A program made the translations under genes and the position numbers. A model generated the notes under the pieces. That model was not told where the DNA came from and searched no databases. It saw only the letters and a list, made by a program, of their open reading frames with translations. 64,000 bases of DNA from Myxococcales bacterium (GTDB lineage: Bacteria > Myxococcota_A > Polyangia > Polyangiales > Polyangiaceae). The stretch is taken from contig SECP01000025.1 in NCBI GenBank assembly GCA_004193285.1, positions 52,138 through 116,137 on the forward strand, written 5' to 3'. Below are positions 45,620-53,709 of this stretch, in pieces. Position 1 is the first letter of the stretch; every line of letters begins with the position of its first letter.

Positions 45620-48529
45620 ATGTCGTCGCCTCGCGCCCGCGCTCGCACCTCCCCAGCTCCGCTGGAGCTGCTGGGCTCCCGGTTTCGTACCAAGGTCGCC
45701 CGCGCTCGTCGTCAGCTGGGGTGGGCCCTCGTGCTGCTGGGCCTGGTCGTGGGGGCGCACCTCGCGCGGCGGGGCACGGGCTCGCTCCGTCTGGCTGGGG
45801 CCGCGCTCTTGGTCGCGGCCATTGCCGCGCTTGCGGTCGTGGTCGTACACGCCCGGCGCACCCTTCAAGACAAGCGCCGCTTGCTCGGCGCCACGTTGCT
45901 CCGGGCCGAGCCGGCGATTGGCGCCCGAGCGCTGCGCGCGCTGTCGCTCGTGGAGCGCGCCGAAGCGGGAGGCGCCGAACAAGGCGAGTCACCGGATCTC
46001 GCCCAGCTCCACTTTCAGCGCGTCCTGAGTCAGGCGCCGACGGCCGCGCTGGACAAGTGGGCGGCCAAGGTCGCGGATCGGACGCGGCTCTTGCTGCTCG
46101 CCGCGCTCGTCGCCGCGGGCGCGATTTTGGCGTTCGACCCCGCGCGCGTGCTGGAGGGGCTGGACGTCATGCTGGCAAGACGTGGCTACGCGCCGGTGCC
46201 CATGCCTTGGCTCAGCTCGCTGCAAGTGGACTCGCAGCCGCCCGCTTACCTGCGCCAGGACGCGCACCGCCTCTTTACGGAGGGCACGAATCACGAGCCC
46301 GCCGGTAGCACCATCGTCGTGCAAGGCGTGCCGGAGCGTGAAGGGCGCAAGCTGGTGCTCCTAGGAGACGGGCGGGAAGTGCCGTTCGTGAGCGACGGCG
46401 CCGGCAACGTCGTAGCGCGCTGGGTGCTGGCGCGCGCGGTGGAGCTGCGAGTCGCCGCGCGCTTCGGGGACGTGCTCATCGTGGAGCCGCAGTCGCTGCT
46501 GGTGGAAGCGGAAGCCGACCGCGCGCCGGAGGTGGCGCTGGAGGGCGCGCCGCGCAAGGTAGAGCTCAAAGATTTGCAGTCGCTCGAGCTGCGCTACTCG
46601 GCGGAAGACGACCACGGCATTCGCGAGATCGCGCTCGTGCTTCGCGCCGGCGGCCGCGAAGACCGACGCACGCTGGAGCGGCTTGACGGTGAGGCCAAGC
46701 AGCGCGCGGGCGCGCAGGCGCTCTCACCGCGCGACGCCCTGCTCCGCCGCAGCTTCTTGCCGGTAGAAGTGACGATCGAGGCGCGCGACAACGACGGCGT
46801 CTCCGGGGCAAAGTGGGGCGCGAGCCAGCCGATCACGGTCGTGCCGCCGGGTATCGGCGAGGCAGAGGCGGCGCGCTACGCGGCGCTCGCACGAGCGCGG
46901 GCGTCGTTGATAGCGGCCTACGCCGCTGCGCAGCGCGAGGCGGACGCTGCCGCGCAAAAGGCAGCTCCCGCCGTCGCGCCGGAGGCGCTCCGAAAAGCTC
47001 AAACGGAGCAGGTGAAGGAGGCGCTCGCGCCGCTCCTGCAGTTCGTGGACGCGACGTTCGCGGGCGCGGCGGTCCCCAAGCCGCTCAAGGCGTTCTTGCA
47101 GGGCCAAGCGCGCGCGCTGCAGCGCCCCGCGGCGACTCGGGAGACGTACGTGCGCCGCCTCGAGGACGTCTTGCTCGCGGTGGACGCGGCGCTGCGCGCC
47201 ACCGGCAACCGGGACGCAGAGGCGGTCGCCAAGCGTTTGGCGGACGTGGCCGACGAAGTCGCGGAAGGCGCCAAGCTCGGCCTGGATCCGGAAAAGAAGA
47301 GCGCGTCGTCGCGGCGGTTGGACGCCGCCTTGCCGGTGCTGCAAAACGGCGCGGACTCGCTGCTCACCCTGAGCGATCTCGGCGCCGACGTCGGCAGCGT
47401 CGCGCAGGGTGAGATCCGCCGCGTGCGTCGCGGGCTCGAGGCCAAGAGCTATCTGGAGGCGGAGCTCGCCGCGAGGCACTTGGCCGCGCGCCTACGGCGA
47501 CCCAAGCCCTCGTTCAACGCGATGGGCGGCGGGGGCGGCGGCGTGGAGTCTGGCTCGCGCGGCGGCAAAGGCGGCCCCAAGCAGCCGGGTGAGGCGTCGC
47601 AAGCGCACCAGCAGTTTCAGGAGCTGATGCGCGAGCTGTCGCAGCTCTCGGCGGAGCACGCGGGTGAGATCGCCTCCGTAGAGAACGCGCTCGAGTCCGC
47701 CGAGCAATCGGAGCAGGACCCGGAGCTCTCACGCGAGGCCAAGGAGCGAGCGGACGCGCTGCGGCGCGCGCTCGAGGATCTGCCGGACTACGCGCCCGGG
47801 CAGTCCGCTTCGGAGCAGGCGGCGGCGCTGGCGCGCGAGCACGGGCGCGCGATGGCGGAGAGCCTCTCCCGTCTATCCCTCAAGGACGCCAAGCAGAGCG
47901 CGGACAGCGCGAAGCAGCAGCTCGGCACCGCCAACTCGCGGAGCGACGGCGGCGACGTCTCCAAAAGAGCGATCGAGCGCGCCGAGCGCGAGCTCTCCAA
48001 GCAGGGCGCCTGGGTGGAGGAGCTGCTCAAGAAGTCGCGCGAGCGGGAGAGCGCGCGCGCCAAGGAGTCGCTGGAGCGCTCCGGCAAGCGCGAGCAGGAG
48101 CTGGCCGAGCGCGCTCAGAACATCTCCGGCCGCGGCAGCCACGGTGAAGCGGCGCTGCCGGGCGAGGTCGCGGAGGCTCTGGACCGCGCGGAGGGGCTCA
48201 TGCGCGAAGCCGCTCAACAGCTGGGCGGCGGCAACGGCGAGAAGGCGCTCGAGCTCCAGCGCGAGGCGCAGCGCCTGCTGGACCAAAACGACGACGACGC
48301 CAAGAACGACGAGCCGAAGGACGGCGGCAAAGACGCCGACCAGCCGCCGCCGAAAGACGGGCACGAATCGGAGCGCGGTAGCATGTCGCAAGACGCCGGT
48401 GTCCCCGGCCGCGGCAAAAATCAAAAGGCCGAAGAATTCCGGCGTCGCGTGCTGGAGGGCCTGTCGCGGGACAAGGGCGGCAAGCTCGGGCCGGCCGTGA
48501 AGCGCTACGCGGAGGGTTTACTCAAATGA
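45620..48529 (+). CDS. DUF4175 family membrane protein
   Basis: 969 aa. Two N-terminal membrane helices (about 28-74), another around 155-180, a large soluble part and a Gln/Glu/Lys-rich coiled-coil region (about 690-970) with heptad-like EQELAERAQ and repeated acidic segments. Matches DUF4175, whose role is unknown; in Bdellovibrio and myxobacteria it is often near BatA-type and peptidase genes. It overlaps the peptidase gene start by 4 bp (ATGA), so it is the first gene of a four-gene operon. Confidence 0.82.
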   Translation: MSSPRARARTSPAPLELLGSRFRTKVARARRQLGWALVLLGLVVGAHLARRGTGSLRLAGAALLVAAIAALAVVVVHARRTLQDKRRLLGATLLRAEPAIGARALRALSLVERAEAGGAEQGESPDLAQLHFQRVLSQAPTAALDKWAAKVADRTRLLLLAALVAAGAILAFDPARVLEGLDVMLARRGYAPVPMPWLSSLQVDSQPPAYLRQDAHRLFTEGTNHEPAGSTIVVQGVPEREGRKLVLLGDGREVPFVSDGAGNVVARWVLARAVELRVAARFGDVLIVEPQSLLVEAEADRAPEVALEGAPRKVELKDLQSLELRYSAEDDHGIREIALVLRAGGREDRRTLERLDGEAKQRAGAQALSPRDALLRRSFLPVEVTIEARDNDGVSGAKWGASQPITVVPPGIGEAEAARYAALARARASLIAAYAAAQREADAAAQKAAPAVAPEALRKAQTEQVKEALAPLLQFVDATFAGAAVPKPLKAFLQGQARALQRPAATRETYVRRLEDVLLAVDAALRATGNRDAEAVAKRLADVADEVAEGAKLGLDPEKKSASSRRLDAALPVLQNGADSLLTLSDLGADVGSVAQGEIRRVRRGLEAKSYLEAELAARHLAARLRRPKPSFNAMGGGGGGVESGSRGGKGGPKQPGEASQAHQQFQELMRELSQLSAEHAGEIASVENALESAEQSEQDPELSREAKERADALRRALEDLPDYAPGQSASEQAAALAREHGRAMAESLSRLSLKDAKQSADSAKQQLGTANSRSDGGDVSKRAIERAERELSKQGAWVEELLKKSRERESARAKESLERSGKREQELAERAQNISGRGSHGEAALPGEVAEALDRAEGLMREAAQQLGGGNGEKALELQREAQRLLDQNDDDAKNDEPKDGGKDADQPPPKDGHESERGSMSQDAGVPGRGKNQKAEEFRRRVLEGLSRDKGGKLGPAVKRYAEGLLK

Positions 48530-50058
48530 GGCGCTGGTACCTGCTCGCGGTGGCGCTCACCGCCGTCTGCCTTCACGCCGCCGCGCTCGCCAACCCGTTC
48601 GGGACCGATCTTCGCGCGCTCTCCAACGCCATCATCGAGATTGATCTGCCGCGCGCGCAGAAGCTCGCCCAAAACGCGGACGCGGAGACGCCGCAATTCT
48701 TGCTGGAGCGCGCGCGCCTGCTGCTCTACCTGGGCGACTGCGTGGGCGCCACCGCCGTCCTGTCCAACCCCGCGGTTACGGAGTCGAAGGAAGGCGCGCA
48801 GCTCGCGAACATCGCCAAAGGGTGCGCGCGCGCTACCGCCGCTGGCTTCGTCGTGGAGGATAAAGAGCGCGGCATCTGGATGCGCGTGCAAGACGACTCG
48901 GACCGCGTGCTCGCGCCCTTCGTCTTCCGAGTCGCCGCGCAAGCGCGCGATCGCATCGGCGCCGAGCTCGGCGTGGACCTGCCACGCCCCTTGCGCATCG
49001 ACATGGTGCGTGACCTGTTCTCGCTCTCCGCCGTCACCGGCTTGCCGCTGGAAGCGGCGGAGACGACGGGCACGCTCGCGGTGGCGCGGTTCGGCCGCAT
49101 CATCATCCTCTCCCCGCAAGCCACGCGCTCCGGCTACCACTGGGAAGACACGCTCGCTCACGAGCTGACCCACCTGCTCGTGACCCGTGCCACCCGGGAC
49201 CGCGCGCCCTTGTGGCTCCAAGAGGGCGTTGCGAAGCGAGAAGAGACGCGCTGGCGCGAGCCACGTCCGTTCGACCCGAAAGACTGGGCCGAGGAGACGG
49301 CGGCGCGCGCGCTCCGCCACGGCCGTCAAGTCGGCATCGACAAGCTCGGCCCCTCCATCGCGATGCTGCCCACGCCGGAGGCCGCGTCCACCGCCTACGC
49401 CGAGGTGCAGAGCTTCATCAATTACTTCGTCGCGCAGCAAGGGGACGCGGCGCTGCGCTTGCTGTTCGCGGACTTGAAGGGCCTCTCGCAGGAAGATCCC
49501 GGCTCCGCGCTTCGTAGTGTCTCGGGTTACGATCTCTCGGCTTGGAACCTGCGTTGGCAAAAGTACCTGCTCGAATCCGCTCATGGCCAGAGCGCGCCCT
49601 CCTTCGTCGCTCCACCACCGCGTGGGTTCGACGCTCGCGACCTCGCGCGGCGCGCGCGGCTGGGGGACTTACTCGTGGACGCCGGCTTCGGGCGAGAGGC
49701 CGCGCTGACATTGGCGCCGGGCGTTTCGGGAAGCGAGCCGGTCTACAAGTCTCGCGTCGCTCGGGCCGAGCTGGCGCGGAAGGCGCCGGAGCAGGCGGCC
49801 GCCCGGCTTGGCACGGAGGCGGAAATTGACGACCTCTACGGACCTTGGTTCGGCCTCCGCGGACGCTTGCTCGAAAAAACGGACCCGAAAGCTGCCGCGC
49901 GTGCGTTCGAGCTCGGGCTCTCTTCCGACCCCCTGGCTGAAGAGGTCGCCTGCGAAGGGCGTTTTTCACTCGGAGCCGAGCTGGACGAGCCCCGCCTGCC
50001 GGCCGATCCGGCCTGGCGCGCTCTCTGCGAAGCAGCGCGAAAACTCCCCCGTGATTGA
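48526..50058 (+). CDS. Peptidase MA-family zinc metalloprotease
   Basis: 510 aa. Signal peptide (cleavage after AALA), then a peptidase MA-like gluzincin domain with H212ExxH216 (LAHELTHLL) and the third ligand E233 in LWLQEGVA. The C-terminal third is helical, TPR-like. Exported, probably a periplasmic or surface protease. Operon with the DUF4175 gene and psd. Confidence 0.85.
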   Translation: MRRWYLLAVALTAVCLHAAALANPFGTDLRALSNAIIEIDLPRAQKLAQNADAETPQFLLERARLLLYLGDCVGATAVLSNPAVTESKEGAQLANIAKGCARATAAGFVVEDKERGIWMRVQDDSDRVLAPFVFRVAAQARDRIGAELGVDLPRPLRIDMVRDLFSLSAVTGLPLEAAETTGTLAVARFGRIIILSPQATRSGYHWEDTLAHELTHLLVTRATRDRAPLWLQEGVAKREETRWREPRPFDPKDWAEETAARALRHGRQVGIDKLGPSIAMLPTPEAASTAYAEVQSFINYFVAQQGDAALRLLFADLKGLSQEDPGSALRSVSGYDLSAWNLRWQKYLLESAHGQSAPSFVAPPPRGFDARDLARRARLGDLLVDAGFGREAALTLAPGVSGSEPVYKSRVARAELARKAPEQAAARLGTEAEIDDLYGPWFGLRGRLLEKTDPKAAARAFELGLSSDPLAEEVACEGRFSLGAELDEPRLPADPAWRALCEAARKLPRD

Positions 50059-50120
50059 CCACGGGCCTCGGGTCGACCTACCATGGGCGGTCGATTTCCG
50101 CGAAGTCTAACGGATTTTTG

Positions 50121-50945
50121 GTGAGCCTCAGTACATTTGCCGCCGCCCAGATCCTGCGTGCATTGCCGCGCGTCCACCTCAGCCGGGCCGTCGGTCGCCT
50201 GTGCGATCAGCCGATACCAAGCGGCCTCGCACGCGCGGTCGAACGCGCTTACTGCCGAGCCTATCAAGTGAACATGGACGAAGCGGAGGGCCACCTCGGC
50301 TCTTATCCGAGCTTCGACGCCTTCTTCACTAGGCCGCTCAAGAAGGGAGCGCGCGCCATCAGCAGCGACCCGATCGTGAGCCCTTCGGACGGCAAGCTGT
50401 CGTGCTTCGGTCGCATCGACACGGGCGCGCAGATACACGTCAAAGGCCAGCTCTACGAAGCGGGCGAGCTGATTGGCGACGCCGAGGACGCGCGACGTTA
50501 CTCGGGCGGCCAATTCGCGGTCGTGTACCTCGCTCCCGGCGACTACCACCGCGTTCACTCTCCGGTGGACGGCAACGTCACGCTGCTGCGCGGCATCCCC
50601 GGCGATCTCTATCCGGTCAACAGTATCGGTGAGCGCTACGTGCCGCAGCTTTTCGTGCGCAACAACCGGGTCGCGATCGTGATCGACACGGCCACCCTGG
50701 GTCGGGTCACGGTGGTGATGGTCGGCGCCACGATCGTGGGCCGCATCAGCGTCACCGCGATGCCGGGGCCGTTCGTGCCGCCCGGCGTGCACGACATCAG
50801 TCCATCCCTCCCGGTGTCGCGTGGCGACGAAATCGGGATGTTTCACTTGGGGTCGACGGCAGTGGTGCTGCTCGAGCCGGGCATCACGCTCACGCGCGAC
50901 ATCGGCGTCGTGCGCATGGGCCAATCGCTGGTCTCCGAATCATGA
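50121..50945 (+). CDS. psd: Phosphatidylserine decarboxylase
   Basis: 274 aa. The LGST motif (LGS-T, Ser245 in MFHLGSTAVV) is the self-cleavage site that creates the pyruvoyl group; SPSDGKL, the PGDYHRVHSPVDG segment and the SIGERYVPQLF stretch complete the family pattern. It makes phosphatidylethanolamine. The start is GTG 50121; an upstream TTG frame to 50055 lies within the peptidase end and is not used. Overlaps the methyltransferase gene by 4 bp. Confidence 0.93.
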   Translation: MSLSTFAAAQILRALPRVHLSRAVGRLCDQPIPSGLARAVERAYCRAYQVNMDEAEGHLGSYPSFDAFFTRPLKKGARAISSDPIVSPSDGKLSCFGRIDTGAQIHVKGQLYEAGELIGDAEDARRYSGGQFAVVYLAPGDYHRVHSPVDGNVTLLRGIPGDLYPVNSIGERYVPQLFVRNNRVAIVIDTATLGRVTVVMVGATIVGRISVTAMPGPFVPPGVHDISPSLPVSRGDEIGMFHLGSTAVVLLEPGITLTRDIGVVRMGQSLVSES

Positions 50946-53251
50946 GCGAGACCACGGACGAAGCGCAGCGCACGACCCCGCCCGAGGTCGCAACCACGGC
51001 TGGGGACGCGCCCGTCATCGAGCCGCCCTCGACGGATGCGGACGACGTGGAGGTCGTGGCGCAGCCGGTCGAAGCTCCTTCCGGGCCGCGGCACGACTCG
51101 GTCTCACCCACGTCGCGCAAGCTCGCGCCGCCTCCGAAGCCGAAGCGGGATTCCGCCAATCCCGGGTCGATGCCGCCATCGGCCGGGTCGATGCCGCCAT
51201 CGGCCGGAGAAGCGCTCGCGAGCGCAGGCTCACTGCGCGCTCCCGCCGCCCCTTCCATCTCCTATCAAGAGGCCGCGGCGTCTCCGCGGGACGCGGTGAC
51301 GGCCGCGCTCACGGGCTCGGAGTCGCTCCGCGCCATCGGTGAGGCGCTCGCCAACGACGCAGGTGCATTCAGCGCGACGGAGGCGCCGACCGGCGGTCGT
51401 CCCCCGGTGCCGCGACCGCGTTCACAGCCTTCCATCTCGCTCGGCAACGAGCCGCCTTCCGTGGAAGCGCCCCCCACGCCCGCTGCCAAGCCCACCGCGA
51501 TTTTCGCGCAGCGCATCATCCCCGTCGGCACGCCTTCTGAGCGCCCGGCTCCGGCTCCGCCTCCAGCTCCGGCCCCGTCGCCTGCTCGGTCCGATGTGGA
51601 TTTGGACAGCACCCTCCAAAGCGAGGGGCGTCCCGTCGCCGCGTCGCCGGTCGCCGAGCACGTGGAGACCGCGCAGCCGCCGTTGGTCGCGCTCGTGGCC
51701 GCGCCCCCATTCGTTCCTCCTCCTCCCGCCGAGCTGTTGGCTCACGCCGAGCAGCTGGCCCACGCCGAGCAGTCGGCTCGCGCTGAGCAGGTGGCCCACG
51801 CCGAACACCTGGCTCGCGCCGAGCAGCTGGCTCGCGCCGAGCAGCTGGCCCACGCCGAGCAGTCGGCTCGCGCTGAGCAGGTGGCCCACGCCGAACACCT
51901 GGCTCGCGCCGAGCAGTTGGCTCGCGCCGAACAGTTGGCTCGCGCCGAGCAGTTGGCTCACGCCGAGCAGTTGGCTCGCGCCGAGCAGTTGGCTCACGCC
52001 GAGCAGCTCGCCCCGGCGGAGCCGCCGGCGCTGGCCGAGCTCGTGGCGCCCCCGCCGCCGGAAGTGGAAGTGGAAGTGGGCGTCAGCGTGGACATCCACG
52101 TGGACGAGGGAACGGCCGAGCTAGCTGGCCACGACATCCCGATCACGACGGAGTACGACGAGGAGCCGACCTCGCCGCAAGCCTCGGAAGCGCCCCTGCC
52201 TCCGCCAGTGGAGGCGAGCGACTCGCCGTACGCAGCGTTCGCTGGTGCCGAAGCCGCAGAAGCGGCCGCGCGCGCGGAGCCCCTCGCTCCCGCCGACTTA
52301 GCTCCGGATTCGGTCGAGCGCCTGCCGGTGGAGGAGCTCTCGCGCGAAGACTCGCCGTCGATTCCTCCGGAGGACCCCGGTGCGGTGGCGCCCCCGCCCG
52401 TGCCTGCGCGCGAAGCGAAGCCGCCACCTCCTCCCCGACGCGCGCCTGCTCCCGCGCGCGAAGAGCTCACCTCGCCGGAGGCCGAAAAGAAGAAGGCCTC
52501 CAAGCAGAAGCGACCCTGGTGGGAAGAGCTCTTCAGCGAAGACTTCGTGCGCGCGAGCTGGAAGGTCAGCGACGAGCAGATCAAGCGCGAGGTCACCTTC
52601 GTAGAAGAGAGCCTGGGCGTGGCGCCCGGCGGTGTGGTGCTGGATCTGGGCTGCGGCTCCGGTCAGCACGCGGTCGAGCTGGCGAGCCGCGGCTACGGTG
52701 TGGTCGGCTACGACCTCTCGCTTTATCAGCTAGCGCTCGCCGCAGACATCGCCCAAGAGCGGTCGCAGAAGATCAACTTCCTCCAAGGCGACATGCGGGA
52801 GATGGCCTTCGAGGAGATGTTCGACGGCATTTTCTGCTGGAACACGACCTTCGGCTACTTCGAAGAGGACAAGAACTTCTCGGTGGCGGAGCGCGCGTTC
52901 CGCGCCTTGCGCCCGGGCGGCATGCTCCTGGTGGACGTGATGAATCGGGACTTCGTCGCCGCGCATACCCCGAGCTCGGTTTGGTTCGAAGGCGACGCGT
53001 GCGTGTGCATGGATGACGCGGTCATCGACTACTTCACGAGCCGTTTGCGCGTGAAGCGCTCGGTGATCTTGGATGACGGGCGCACCCGCGAGTGCACCTA
53101 CTCGGTGCGCTTGTACTCGTTCCACGAGCTCGGCAAGCTGCTGCACGAGGTCGGCTTCCGCGTGACGGAGGTGAGCGGGCACCCCGCGACGCCCGGCGTC
53201 TTCCTCGGCCAAGCTTCGCCTCGTATCCTGATGCTCGCGCAGCGGCCCTGA
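50942..53251 (+). CDS. Methyltransferase with long repeat-bearing N-terminal region
   Basis: 769 aa. Residues 1-525 are low-complexity (Pro/Ala/Glu), holding 15 tandem hexapeptides at about 266-355; the C-terminal 240 residues are a class I SAM-dependent methyltransferase: motif I VVLDLGCGSGQHAVE, then GYDLS, GDMREM, and a final beta segment. WWEELFSEDFVRASWKVS leads into it. Domain order suggests a scaffold or linker attached to the enzyme. Substrate unknown. ATG 50942 overlaps the psd stop. Confidence 0.88.
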   Translation: MSETTDEAQRTTPPEVATTAGDAPVIEPPSTDADDVEVVAQPVEAPSGPRHDSVSPTSRKLAPPPKPKRDSANPGSMPPSAGSMPPSAGEALASAGSLRAPAAPSISYQEAAASPRDAVTAALTGSESLRAIGEALANDAGAFSATEAPTGGRPPVPRPRSQPSISLGNEPPSVEAPPTPAAKPTAIFAQRIIPVGTPSERPAPAPPPAPAPSPARSDVDLDSTLQSEGRPVAASPVAEHVETAQPPLVALVAAPPFVPPPPAELLAHAEQLAHAEQSARAEQVAHAEHLARAEQLARAEQLAHAEQSARAEQVAHAEHLARAEQLARAEQLARAEQLAHAEQLARAEQLAHAEQLAPAEPPALAELVAPPPPEVEVEVGVSVDIHVDEGTAELAGHDIPITTEYDEEPTSPQASEAPLPPPVEASDSPYAAFAGAEAAEAAARAEPLAPADLAPDSVERLPVEELSREDSPSIPPEDPGAVAPPPVPAREAKPPPPPRRAPAPAREELTSPEAEKKKASKQKRPWWEELFSEDFVRASWKVSDEQIKREVTFVEESLGVAPGGVVLDLGCGSGQHAVELASRGYGVVGYDLSLYQLALAADIAQERSQKINFLQGDMREMAFEEMFDGIFCWNTTFGYFEEDKNFSVAERAFRALRPGGMLLVDVMNRDFVAAHTPSSVWFEGDACVCMDDAVIDYFTSRLRVKRSVILDDGRTRECTYSVRLYSFHELGKLLHEVGFRVTEVSGHPATPGVFLGQASPRILMLAQRP
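51737..52006 (+). repeat. 15 tandem copies of an 18-bp (hexapeptide) repeat
   Basis: Exactly 270 bp, in frame, encoding 15 units of consensus LA(H/R)AEQ, with SARAEQ and VAHAEH variants. A higher-order 90-bp block (five units) at 51755-51844 is repeated almost exactly at 51845-51934, so it expanded by unequal recombination. Residues every third or fourth position are hydrophobic, so it should be a helical rod. Predicted to vary in copy number between strains. Confidence 0.95.
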
Positions 53252-53265
53252 GCGACGGCGGCGGC

Positions 53266-53664
53266 TCAGTCGCAGGCGACTTTGAGGCCGCCGCCTTCCT
53301 CACGGCACTTGCAGGCCGAGCCCAGGACGCGTGTCACGCAGCCGCACGTCGCCTTCTCTGCGCACTCCGCGAGCCAGCTGCACGCGGCGCCGCCGCTCGC
53401 TTTCTCGTCACAGTACCACCCAGCAGGGCAGATCCCGCTGCCGCACTGGCTGCAGGTGCCGTCGTCGCAGCTCGGACCTGCTGGCTTGGAGCTCGCCTCC
53501 GCGGCCTCGCTCGCTTCATCCCCTCCTCCTGAGCTCGGCGCGGCTTCGCTCTCGTCTGCGTTCGTCGCATCCGCGGCCGACTTGGGCTCTGCGCCGGAAG
53601 AGCTCCCCGCGCCGCACCCAGCGACCAGCAAAAGCACGGCAAAGAAGCAGGGAAACGCGCGCAT
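53266..53664 (-). CDS. Small Cys-rich lipoprotein
   Basis: 132 aa. Lipobox VAGC near residue 17, Ser/Glu/Ala-rich linker, and a C-terminal domain with about 12 cysteines (CDDGTCSQCGSGICPAGWYC...). Resembles the domain in the Cys-rich lipoprotein at 28505. Convergent with the methyltransferase gene, 14 bp apart. Function unknown. Confidence 0.75.
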   Translation of the reverse strand: MRAFPCFFAVLLLVAGCGAGSSSGAEPKSAADATNADESEAAPSSGGGDEASEAAEASSKPAGPSCDDGTCSQCGSGICPAGWYCDEKASGGAACSWLAECAEKATCGCVTRVLGSACKCREEGGGLKVACD

Positions 53665-53709
53665 CGTCCCCTCGGTATACGTCTCGCGGCGCTGAGGGTA
53701 CAACAAGTT

